From: Terana coerulea
Taxonomy: Eukaryota > Basidiomycota > Agaricomycetes > Polyporales > Phanerochaetaceae
NCBI GenBank assembly: GCA_024811115.1
Contig: JAKOGH010000409.1
Coordinates: 1-15,355, forward strand
Direction: 5' to 3'
DNA length: 15,355 nt
The notes below the pieces were generated by a model. The model did not search any database, was not told the DNA's origin, and saw nothing but the letters and a program-made list of their open reading frames with translations. A program made the translations under genes and the position numbers. Below are positions 1-8,828 of the stretch, one piece after another; the stretch's first letter is position 1, and each line of letters begins with the position of its first letter.

Positions 1-247
1 CCGGAATGGAGACGCCCCGTTGCTTGATGCAATATCTTATCAGTAAGCACGCACGACCAAAATTCCAAGTGGTCTGACTTCTTGTGTCGTGCCCATAAAA
101 GCGGTGCAGGTTCGGGTCGCTCGGCCGTGCCTCCAACGCTCATCTACGCCGGCTCCCCTCCTCGTCTTGCTCGTGCTCGTTCCCGGCGCAGAGCACCCAA
201 AAACTCGACGAGCAAAGCAGCAGTTCATCGCTGTCCCTCACTACGCC

Positions 248-1460
248 ATGGATCTCCTCCTTCGCCTCGCGGACGACTACGTCCTCGACAAGGCTTGGGC
301 ACACCTTGTCCCCGTCTCTGCATTCGCTGCACCTGTCAACGAGACGCTCCTGAGCGCAGCCAAATCCCTGAACGCCACATACCCGTTGATCACGGCGAGC
401 CAGTCATCCTCGACATGGACCCATCTCATCTCGCGCTTGCCGCACCCGCCTCTACCCCATGAGCTCCTCCTATCACCGGCCGTCTCCACCCTGCCACCGC
501 TCTCGGCTTGGCCGCGGGATTATCTGCCCAGGCAGTTATTGTCGCTCATTACGATCACGTTTGTGGGGATACATGTTATGTACTTCCTCTTTGCGGGCCT
601 GTCCTATCGGTACATCTTCAACCACGAGATGATGAAGCATCCCAAGTTCCTTGAAAAACCAGGTGAAGCAGGAGATTCAGTGCAGCCTTGGCGCGTTTCC
701 CGGTATGATTGCCCTCACGATACCGTGGTTCCTCGCGGAGGTGCGCGGTCACTCGCAGCTGTACGAGAACGTCGACGAGTACGGCTGGGGATACTTCTTC
801 TTCTCCATCCTCTTGTGAGTGTCCTTGTGTCTTGTACGTACCACGACGCGACTGACGCGTTCCTTCCAAAAGCTTCCTCTCGTTCACAGACTATTTCATC
901 TACTGGATCCATCGGTGGGAACATAATCCCATATGCTACAAATGGTTGCATAAGCCCCACCACAAGTGGTTGGGTACGTCACGCTTTCCTTCTTCTCAAT
1001 ATAGATGCGGTGTTCTGACAACTCACCTGACAGTCCCTACGCCATTTGCGTCGCATGCTTTCCACCCCTTGGACGGCTATCTCCAGTCAATCCCGTACCA
1101 CGTCTTCATCTTCCTGTTCCCTATGCACCAGACGCTGTACCTCGGGATGTTTGTATTCGTGAACTTCTGGAGTATTTTCGTGAGTGCAGCATTCTTCACT
1201 CTTGCGACATGCCACTCACCTACGCGCAGATTCACGACTCCGACATGATCACCGGCCATGCGCTGGAGAAAATCATCAACGGCCCGGCCCATCATACGTT
1301 ACACCATCTATACTTCACCGTGAATTACGGGCAGTACTTCACGTTCTCCGACCGGTGGGGCGGCTCCTACCGCCAGCCCGCGTCCGAGCTCGACCCCCTG
1401 CTGGAGGTGCAGAAGCGGGAAGCGCTAAAGAAAAAGCAGGCCCTGGGCAAAGATTCATGA
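248..1460 (+). CDS. ERG3: Sterol C-5 desaturase (ERG3-type), one-base frameshift in exon 1
   Basis: This is an ER membrane di-iron oxidase that introduces the C5-C6 double bond into the sterol B ring late in ergosterol synthesis. Inferred exons are 248-814, 873-973, 1034-1179 and 1230-1460; introns are 58, 60 and 50 nt with GTGAGT, GTACGT and GTGAGT donors. The three histidine boxes of the fatty acid hydroxylase family are visible: HRWEH (about residues 202-206), HKPHH (215-219) and HHTLHH (292-297). A hydrophobic segment precedes [14 protein letters not shown], a typical ERG3 stretch. The expected product is about 347 residues, a normal length for fungal ERG3. The start at 248 is the first ATG in the coding frame. 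Oddity: the A-run at 654-658 has five A's where the family reading frame needs four. The frame before it is right up to KFLE, and the frame after it (QVKQEI onwards) is shifted by one. Either the allele is broken or the base is a sequence error. Identity is secure; functionality is not. Confidence 0.93.
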
Positions 1461-1911
1461 CCCGCCACGACCACACGTCACCATTTACCTCTGCTCTCCA
1501 CATCATTGCGCGACAGGATTTGTATGATACCCCTTCTGTTGGGAACGAGGCACTTTAGACGATGATATCTAGTATTGTACCTTTGGGAGTTGCTACCTAG
1601 TAGCGGTTTATTAATCTTAATGGGATGCTTAGACTACAAGGTCAATTTTTATACGAATGATTTCCTGCTTCCCAGTATACATGATGCCTAGTGGTGGGAT
1701 AGGTACGTGCAGGCATTAGTTTCTGTCTCATTCTGCGGCGTATTGGTGGCGTAGGCTGGCTAAGTAGTGCACAGTTGCGCATTCGGCTCTGTACTGTAAT
1801 TCCGCTTAGGACAGTGTATTGGCTGCTTCGTATTTTTGGTCTTTTGGTGCTCCACGGCACAGCTTACACTCTTTTGATCCCTCAGGCCTCAAGCTTCGAG
1901 CGACAGGCTTC
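1461..1911. other. Intergenic stretch after ERG3
   Basis: This is presumed to be the 3' UTR of the desaturase gene plus spacer. It is A/T-richer than the gene, and I see no convincing coding frame, RNA gene or repeat in it. The short open frames here lack an ATG start or splice support. Confidence 0.5.
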
Positions 1912-2451
1912 ATGCACACCTACATCGAAAGGAATCCTGGCGGCTCTTACCGATTACGCCAATTTGCAGGTTTGACGCTCAATTTCCGTATTCGGAGAGG
2001 CTTCCGATCAGCCCGTAAGACGCTTGCACGGATTCTGCTCCTTGGACCGATTATACTACTTGCAACATTGCTGAAAGAGTTGTTGTGAGTTGCGACCTGC
2101 TTGCCTCTTTCTTATGAGAGGCTGGAACTCTTTCAGCACCTATCTTTATCATTTCTCACATCCGGCGCCGGCAGCTGATAGAAACTCTGGTGAGTACCTC
2201 AGCCCTTGAGCCTGAATGCTGTCCGAGTCAACTTATGTCTAGTAAGTTACAGTCTGTCTGCCAACCCTAACAGGAGGCACTACAAAAAAGTACTCTGGTC
2301 TGGAAACTGAGTACGTGGCTTCCCAGCAATATTGTTTAACAACACGCTCTTAATCTTTAGTGTAGACAGTGACTATCCCCAACCTCGCCCATCTCTGCGT
2401 GTACCAGCACCGAGATACGGGAATCCTTATGAGGGCTTGCACCACTGTTGA
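1912..2451 (+). CDS. Candidate four-exon gene, small basic protein with one hydrophobic segment, function unknown
   Basis: I do not recognise this product. A continuous 117-codon frame can be assembled from ATG 1912 with exons 1912-2084, 2137-2189, 2274-2310 and 2361-2451. The donors are GTGAGT, GTGAGT and GTACGT; the acceptors are TTTCAG, CTAACAG and CTTTAG; the introns are 52, 84 and 50 nt. The predicted protein has an Arg-rich N-terminal part, a hydrophobic segment near residues 42-56 (LLLGPIILLATLL) that could span a membrane, and a Pro/Tyr-rich C-terminus ending GNPYEGLHHC. An alternative acceptor at 2241-2242 gives a 53-nt second intron and a different ending. The evidence is only that three consensus introns keep the frame open, so this could be chance. 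Exons upstream of 1912 cannot be excluded. Confidence 0.33.
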
Positions 2452-3148
2452 AGCGCCGTGATTTGAATCTCAACCGGACGGCATACAACATGGAACTCGG
2501 AGTATGACCAGAGCTTGTTATGCCGGTGTCCCTGCGGCGTGCAGGGTGCGGCTGTCACGCAGGGTAGCGCTTCAGGGTGGGGTATTACAACTCGATAACG
2601 ATGTCTCAGATCCCAGGTCAGTGCGCAGTCAGCGCTTTGTGGTTGTGCTGACTCCATATAAGGCACGCGCAACTCTGCGATTCTGCTCACCCACTCGTAA
2701 GTTCTGACCGTGCGCCGACTCCAAATGTCAGTACTGATATTCTACACACACCTTAGATTCCGCTCCCGTCCTCGCTGCTACACAGACGACCAAGCTAGGT
2801 ACATATTTGTGTCTCATCCCTGTCCAGCTACTAACAGATGAATGCTGGTTAGGACATGAGCATAAGGAGAGCAAAGGGAGAGCTTTCAAGGATGGCTGTT
2901 GACAATGTGAGTACAGTCAGGGCACCTTGGCATTTCACGAGGTGAGCTCAGATGCCTTATTCCTTGTCTCAGCTTACAAATCCCACTCAGGGTCTCGGCA
3001 GGCGTGCGAACTGGTAGCCAACTTATGCCAAGGGTAGTTTTACGGTGCACGACGCCCGAGATATATTTACGCATAAAGGATTAGTTAAATAATCAACCAG
3101 TTTTATTGTGCAAAAACTCGACAAGAGAAAAGATGTGAAGCAATATAA
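2452..3148 (+). other. Unresolved stretch with several possible short exons
   Basis: Several consensus-looking introns occur here on the plus strand: 2697-2756 (GTAAGT to TTAG), 2799-2852 with a CTAAC branch-like site at 2831-2835, and 2907-2972 (GTGAGT to CTCAG). One chain from ATG 2504 stays open through the first two and stops at 2900-2902. A second short frame from ATG 2856 crosses the third. They are mutually incompatible and I recognise neither product. This may be a diverged or decayed gene continuous with the open segment downstream at 3149-3472. Confidence 0.25.
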
Positions 3149-3533
3149 GAAATTCAGAATGATATAGCGCGCAGAGCTGAGAATAATCCTGAAGCTGGCA
3201 AGAATTGCTCGGGCCACAAGCGGTGGGATGGTCTGTCAACTTGGAACCAGCTCCTAACTCACTTTGATGCTGATTACAAGTGTATTACAAGTGTCATACA
3301 AACGATCCCGGGCGACTATGGAGATTGGACGCCTTCTGTCAATTTTACCGATTACAAGACGATTCTACCACTCAGGAGACACTTGCATGCATTCCAGACG
3401 CTGTACAAGGTTATGGGAAATTTTGGGGTTTTTCTCGATGCTACGCATTACGCGGCATGCATCCACCAGTAAGTTATTTATATCATCATGATAAATTACT
3501 GCGACTTGCACTGTTTCGGACAACAGCGTCTAA
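3149..3533 (+). CDS. Open segment without a start codon, probable last exons of an unrecognised gene or remnant
   Basis: A frame of 107 codons is open from 3149 to a TAA at 3470-3472 and has no initiator ATG at its front, so it looks like an internal exon. Its translation is protein-like rather than random: it contains KRWDGLSTWNQLLTHFDADY, then IPGDYGDWTPSVNF, then GNFGVFLDATHYAACIH. A TTCAG acceptor ending at 3157 could open it and a GTAAGT donor at 3469 could close it. Joining to the AACAG acceptor at 3524-3526 (58-nt intron) gives two more codons and a TAA at 3531-3533. Upstream in the same frame a TAA lies at 3146-3148, so the 5' part is either spliced or broken. I cannot assign a family. 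Confidence 0.35.
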
Positions 3534-3651
3534 CAAATATTGAAGGTCCGATTGTAGTCTGAGCGAACTGTTGAATAATTGTCGCGCCTTGAATTCAGCT
3601 ACATTGCCCACGCAAGTCACGCTCGCTGCCAGCGTATCGCAGGTTTTCGCG

Positions 3652-5130
3652 ATGGCTGCAGCTACTTTGCCTGTCGAAGTGTGGTTGAACATCGTCGACT
3701 GCGTACCACGCAAAGGTGTGGACAAGCGGGATATAATATCGCTGTCCTCGGTTTCCAAGCCATTCCGCGCCCTCTGCTTGCCGTACGTGTTCAAGAACAT
3801 TGATCTCTACTTTATCCACACTTTGGAACAAGTGCAACGTATCCACGACCAGGGCCAAGAGGCAACTTACAGGAGCATGGCGAAGGAATATCATCCCAGA
3901 CGGCGGAATGCCCTCGACCGCCACGTTATTCCTACATTGGACGCATTCGCCGTCTTTTCTCAGGGAGAACCCCGCCATTGCGTCCGTTATCACTCTGCTC
4001 ACTCTAGAGCCTGATCAAGAGGTCCTCGAACTTGCCGATGTTTATAGGGAAATCAATGACAAGGTCAAACCTCGTACTCTCCTCGCCATCCTCCATAGCC
4101 TATCGAAACTACGCGCTCTCCAGTTCAAGAACTTCACTCTCGATACTGTCGATAGCACTATCGCGAAAGAGGTGCTCAGCTTTGGAAAGGCTATGTGTCC
4201 GTGGACACCCTGTGGATATCCAGCATGTATGGCGTTGCCCCCGATGGCGAGGCACTGGGCACCGACTACGTTGCTAATATGTTAGGCCTCTTTGAGACCG
4301 TGCAGGAATTGCGTATCATGGATTGTGGTGAGGTTGACCTGGAGTCCCCATATCGTCTTCCGACGCAGCTATCAGTGAACTCTATCATTCTCGGCGACGA
4401 CTCTCCCGTGACGGAAACGTTGAAAGCACTCGTCAAACTCCCTTCGGTGAACACTTTGGCCTCATTGGACATACGGGTAGATGTCTCACGCGACAATGGC
4501 ATCCAAGGAGGTAATGGCAGTGTCGACATTGTCGCGGCTCTGCGGGACGGCTTGCCTACTCTTGGGCAGCATCTGCGGCATTTTGGCTTCCCCTTGGAAC
4601 TGTGGCTCGACCCGAAGTTCAGTGCGTATCATACTTGACGGCTTGGTGAACTACAGCTCATTCTCATCTATGAAGGAGGCTCCCGTGCTTCCCGCCTCGA
4701 GAGCGAGTTCAGGCACTATATCGCACATTGTCCCAACCTTCACTCCCTCACATATCATCTCTCATGGCGTGGCCGAGGCAACCACGCGCAACTGCTCGCA
4801 GAAACGGCTCAAGCAATTGCACGCATAAAAACGCGCCATTTTATAGCACGCTTGAAACCTTCAGGCTTTGCATTCAGTGCCGCTGTGCCTACCACGGTAC
4901 CCCGCGTACAAAGTCGCCCACAAGCTTTCGGACACAGTTCCAGCTCGTAGACAAGGCCATGAAGAGCCTGAACACAGTGAAATATGTGGCGGTCCAGGTC
5001 AAAACTGAAGCACGTTACGCAGAGAAGCATCCTAAGTGGAGACAGGAGTTCGCGACGATGTTTCCCAAAAGTTCATACGGCCAGCATAGAGTTTGTGCTT
5101 CAACAACCACTGCATTCTTCTCATGCTGAT
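3652..5130 (+). pseudogene. F-box/LRR-type protein gene, broken by frameshifts and a stop
   Basis: The first 50 or so codons from ATG 3652 read as an F-box: LPVEVWLNIVDCV followed by DIISLSSVSKPFRALCLPYVF. Intact relatives bind SKP1 and serve as substrate adaptors of SCF ubiquitin ligases. The family-like sequence continues downstream but not in one frame. The first frame holds to about 3930. A second frame carries FLRENPAIASVITLLTLEPD (about 3970-4190). The first frame returns from about 4195 (DTLWISSMYGVAPDGEALGT) and is cut by TGA at 4636-4638. It resumes as ESEFRHYIAHCPNLHSLTYH (about 4699 on) to TAG 4948-4950. A third frame ends with SLNTVKYVAVQVKTEARYAE near 5050. No consensus introns restore the frame; a 35-nt GT-AG at 4622-4656 leads straight to a stop. 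Such genes are numerous and fast-evolving in Agaricomycetes. Sequence error could explain one break but hardly all. Confidence 0.62.
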
Positions 5131-5747
5131 ATTGCTGGTCATTTTGCTACAGTCGAACCCGCCCGAGAGGCCATTTCGGCCAATAAAGTGCTTGGACTGG
5201 ACGTACGTGCTGCGAAAGGCATAACAGCCATGTATATCATCATGCTGTCTCTCTCTCCTATACACCATCTTCCATTGTATGAACAACATTCTATTTCACG
5301 CTCACAGCTATCAACTTCTCACTTACTCTGACACAAATTTCGCAGGTTTGATGCGATCGCGAGACAACACACACTTTGAAGTTCTGCAAACCACCCGTAT
5401 GGCATCCCTGTAGACGAAGACTCGTTGGTCCGTGACGTCGTGCTGCAGTGCACATAGTGTACAACCTATTCGTGAACGGGCATTCCCACTCCTTCGAGGT
5501 ATCTACAAGTGCCATGTATGCGGTCGCGAGATACGGCGTCGTGCTTGAGAAGGTCCTGGCACCGCGCACATATTACCCCATCCCAGGCGGCGAGTTCAAT
5601 GCCGAGCCTGAGCAGCTCGCGGTGTACGCTTGTTGGCTCCCTTTCTAGCATGAGTGTGCATTCCCTGAGACAAATGAGGCAGCATTGATACTTGTCACTG
5701 AGTATCATATGTCATACACATCCAACTGGAACTTGAACTCACGTAGC
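5131..5747. other. Intergenic stretch with one short unassigned open frame
   Basis: A 66-codon plus-strand frame (5448-5648, GTG start, no ATG) has codon use similar to coding DNA, with the stretch HIVYNLFVNGHSHSFEVST. It is bounded upstream by an in-frame TGA, and a rival frame is open on the other strand. I do not recognise either, and see no RNA gene or repeat here. Confidence 0.3.
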
Positions 5748-5752
5748 AAAAA
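5748..5752 (-). terminator. Pol III terminator of tRNA-Arg
   Basis: Five T's on the minus strand begin 3 nt after the tRNA discriminator base, the usual RNA polymerase III stop signal. Confidence 0.75.
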
Positions 5753-5754
5753 CA

Positions 5755-5834
5755 CGACCAACCTGGGAGTCGAACCCAGAATCTTCAGCTAACTCCACCG
5801 GAAACTGACGCCTTGACCATTAGGCCAGCCGGCC
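5755..5834 (-). tRNA. tRNA-Arg (anticodon CCG) with 7-nt intron
   Basis: Read on the minus strand, a full cloverleaf forms. The acceptor stem pairs GGCCGGC (5834-5828) with GTTGGTC (5762-5756) using three G-U pairs; the discriminator is G at 5755. The D arm is GCCT...GGC. The anticodon stem pairs TCAGT (5808-5804) with GCTGA (5789-5785). The T arm is CTGGG-TTCGACT-CCCAG. The loop has 14 nt instead of 7. Removing TGGAGTT (5797-5791), located one base 3' of the anticodon as in eukaryotic nuclear tRNA introns, leaves a normal loop TT-CCG-G-A. The anticodon CCG (5801-5799) decodes CGG arginine codons. The body resembles other eukaryotic arginine tRNAs (TGGCCTAATGG... GGCG). Confidence 0.88.
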
Positions 5835-5863
5835 GTTTACCAAGTGCCTGCGTGTGGAGATTG

Positions 5864-5873
5864 TATATATAAA
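5864..5873 (-). promoter_or_regulatory. TATA-like element upstream of tRNA-Arg
   Basis: The run TATATATAAA (plus-strand reading) lies about 30 bp upstream of the tRNA 5' end at 5834. Upstream TATA elements at this distance help position TFIIIB in several fungi and in plants. Its role here is inferred from spacing only. Confidence 0.4.
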
Positions 5874-6037
5874 CCCTCACTCAAAGACAGATCTAAGGAC
5901 TGGAGATGTGGCTCAGAGGGAGCGAGCGAGAAGAATTTACTGAGCTCTGAACTGTATGCGATGGGGAAACACAAACGATAGCCCTATCCCACATGGGGAT
6001 TCACTTGCTATGATGCGCAACACTCATAGCTCCAAAC

Positions 6038-6800
6038 CTGCCTTTACTGTCGTTTGCAAAGCACCTGAGACAAGCGCCTTTCGGCCAAATTTGGGCGTTT
6101 TGGTAGCACGGGTAACTTTCGTGTCGTAGCTCACCCAATACACATCGTAGAAACTAAGTTAAGACATCAACAATAATTTATTCTTCTATGCGAAGGGCAT
6201 GCAACAAGAACGAGAAGAAATGACCGATTCTTGAGCAAGCTAGATATGCTGGTCCCGGCACCAGACCCCTCGACGACTTTTGAGCTGGGACGAAAGAACG
6301 GCTGAGCCGTTTGCTTTGAACAAGTTGGGAATAGTTTTATAATGTTTCCGCAGGTGCAAGCACTCTCAAGCTGGTTCCGGTCGGATGTGGTGTTCTCATG
6401 CAGTTGCGCTCTCACGGGCGCTTACTTCATGCCCCTTGAGAGCGGAACCATGAGGGCATAACATCCGACCGGAACCGGTTTGAGAGTAATTGCACCTTCG
6501 AAACATCATGAAAACTACTCCCGGCTTATCCGAAGCAAAACGGCTCAGCCGTTCTTTCGTCCCAGCTCAAAAGTCATCGAGGGGTCCAGGACACTCAGCT
6601 CGCTCAAAAGTTGGCCGATTTCTCTCGTTCTTATTGCGAGCACTTTCGTATTGAGAAATAGGTCACTTTACATGTCTCAAGCCAGTGGCTACGGTGTGTA
6701 TTGGGTGAGCTATGATACGAAAGTTACCCGTGCTACCAAAACGTCTAAATTTGGCCGAAAGGCGCTTGTCTCAGGTGCTTTGCAAACGACAGTGAGGCAG
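6038..6800. repeat. 763-bp foldback element (large imperfect palindrome)
   Basis: The two halves are inverted copies of each other around a short loop near 6420-6430 (TTACTTCA flanked by GGGC/GCCC). The outermost 99-nt blocks, 6046-6144 and 6695-6793, align without gaps and differ at only four positions. Other matching blocks are about 6262-6310 with 6537-6585 (GACTTTTGAGCTGGGACG and neighbours) and about 6366-6395 with 6460-6480 (GGTTCCGGTCGGATG). The parts between are more diverged. There is no coding frame of note. Each arm also holds a smaller inverted motif, AACGGCT/AGCCGTT. It may be a non-autonomous DNA element with about 100-bp terminal inverted repeats, or an inverted duplication. 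No target-site duplication is evident. If transcribed it would fold into a long hairpin. Confidence 0.85.
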
Positions 6801-6942
6801 TAGAGCATATTAGCTGCGATATGTATCCCGTCCGTATTGAGCCGGAATTGGCCGGAAAGCTCCAACTCCCTGCCAAAATCACAGAGCGCCGGCCCCATTT
6901 TGAGGCGCTTATCGTGATATTTATCGTAGCTAATATGCTCTA
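6801..6942. mobile_element. MITE, 138 bp with TA target-site duplication
   Basis: Terminal inverted repeats start GAGCATATTAGCTGCGATA (6803-6821) and its near-exact inverse (6922-6940, one mismatch in 19). The pairing extends to about 28 bp with 24 matches. TA dinucleotides flank it at 6801-6802 and 6941-6942. Size, TIRs and the TA duplication fit a non-autonomous element of the Tc1/mariner superfamily. It has no coding capacity. It abuts the right end of the foldback element exactly. Confidence 0.8.
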
Positions 6943-7059
6943 GTATTACACTGAACATGAATCTCTTCATGCATTTAATTCATAACAACGATTTTGGTAC
7001 ATCCGCGAGAGTGGTGATACATACACCGCGTAAAACAGACAGCACAGGGAGATGAATCC

Positions 7060-8828
7060 CTAAACAAACAGCCACCGACCGCGCCCCTCAGCCCACTGCG
7101 ACAGCTCCTCGGTGCTGACTGAGCTGAATTCAGTCCTGAGGGTCTTCGGAGCGGCGACCTCCTCGCCAGCCAGGGCCTCCGCATTAGGGGTTTCGGGCGG
7201 GGTGATGGGACCCGTGAAGGGAGCAGGCTTGTCCGTAGTCAAGGCGCCGTGGTTGTACGGTGAGAGGACGCCGAGCCCTGAGCCACCAACAGACGTCAGG
7301 TACGCATCGAAGTTATCTGCGGAAAGCTCTGTCGTGAGAGAGTTCAACTGGGCTGTAGGGAGATCTGTGGGATGCGTTGAGATGCCAGGTCCTGTATGAG
7401 GCCATCAGACTGCTCACCGTCCGGGACTAGAGTAACAGTACATCCACCTCCGCCAGCGCCGGTGAGCTTGGTGCTGAGCTTGTATGGAGCAGACGCGCAC
7501 TTGGCGCGGATGAGCTCCAAGGAATCGTGCGATACACCGAGAGACGCGAGATAGCAGTGGTTCTCCTCAATGAGGGCCTAGAATCACGTCGCGCAGTGAG
7601 TCGCAGGCGGCGATTGAGATGAATAATTTACGTACAGAGAGGGCAGCGAGCAACTCTCCACGAGAAAGCTCTGGATCGTCAAGGGCTCTCCGGGCCTCGT
7701 CGCAGATGTTTTGAATCGCATCGAACATGTTCTTCACAAATTGGGGCTCCTGTGATCAATCGGTAAGGATTTGGAAGTAAAGGATTTGGAGGCGTTAGAG
7801 TACGAACCTCTGATTTCTTCTTAGAAACACCAGCCACCAAGGCCTTCGTATCCCTGCCGACCTTGGAGTCGGTCAGAAGGAACTTGAGAGACTTGAATCT
7901 GTGAAAGCGTTGTTAAACTATGACCAAGCACGAAGGAAAAGGTGTCACGTACCCATGAATCTTCTCCATACCACCTTGCCTGCCGAAACCAGGTTTGGTA
8001 TAGGCAAGGGCACCGCCGTAGACAACTATGGCATTGTCTACGCCGCTTGGGTTGCCATGAAGAACTTTCTCCGACACGAATGCCCATCGGTTGATCTCAT
8101 CGGCTACCGCAGACGGAATGGCGCGTCGACCTTGGTGAGAGACGTGAACATGTCCGGGGGTCGTTTCAGACGGCTTTCGGGCCCTTGCTGGCAACGGCGG
8201 AATCTCAACACGCTGATGAAGTAGCAACAGAGCAGTCGCGATACAGCCGGAGAATGCGGCGGATGAGCCGAGCCCGGCGCCCACGGGCAAAGTGGATCGA
8301 GCCGTGAAGTTGAAAGACGGCCTAAGAAGGGTGTGAGAACCGAGGACGAGGTGAACGAATGTTAGGTACGGCACCTTTCTTCCTCATGAGTGAGGCTCAT
8401 GTATAGATACAAGAAAGCAACAGCTGCCGCATGGGCCTTGGCAGGCATCTCGTGAACGGGAGGCAATGCTCGGCTATTGATAGCCTGCATCAGGCGAGCA
8501 TCTAGTTCCTCAGGATGGTCCGTGCCAGGCGCAATTGTGGAAACGGCATCCCATGGCAAAGCGTCGAGGTCCCACTCGTGGTAGTAGTCATCGATATTCG
8601 TGAAGTGGACGGATATTTTGTTGTCGTGCCGAGGGGAGGTCAAGCCGTAGCAACGCAAGTCCACGGAGGCGGCGACAGCAGTCTGTGAAACATGTTGGCT
8701 CTCTTGTGGCTCGAAAGGCAACGGGAAGATCGACTTACCACTCCGTGAACAACAGCGTGCTCGCCGAAGAGAATAACCTTCCCGGGAGCGCTGACGAACC
8801 ACTCACGATCTTCCCTCTGTCGCTTCAT
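7060..8828 (-). other. ERG12: Mevalonate kinase module, residues 437-910
   Basis: This module would phosphorylate mevalonate to 5-phosphomevalonate with ATP, an early committed step toward isoprenoids and sterols. The GHMP kinase signatures are all present. The N-terminal substrate motif is SAPGKVILFGEHAVVHG, with K453 matching the conserved early lysine. The ATP loop is PVGAGLGSSAA (581-591). EKVLHGNPSGVDNAI carries E653 and the catalytic-base aspartate D664. The glycine-rich motif is KLTGAGGGGCTVTL (797-810). After removal of a 65-nt intron (7417-7353) the C-terminus reads YLTSVGGSGLGVLSPY and ends in a Pro/Thr-rich tail (TGPITPPETP) of about 55 residues, longer than in animal enzymes. At 474 residues it is complete from its own Met437, so it could also work as a separate protein if made from an internal start. 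Confidence 0.9.

Noticed and set aside
3273..3294. Tandem 11-nt repeat ATTACAAGTGT x2
   Set aside because: Only two copies, inside an apparently coding stretch; no sign of a minisatellite or functional element.
4622..4656. Possible 35-nt intron removing the TGA in the F-box gene
   Set aside because: It is very short, and joining the flanks puts the downstream sequence in a frame that hits a stop after a few codons.
7112..7399. Open frame on the plus strand opposite the kinase C-terminus
   Set aside because: Antisense shadow of the last kinase exons in GC-rich coding DNA.
7353..7417. Early stop of the mevalonate kinase after ...VPDGEQ
   Set aside because: The stop arises only if a 65-nt GTGAGC...TACAG intron is read through. 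Splicing it restores the conserved GGSGLGVLSPY C-terminus.
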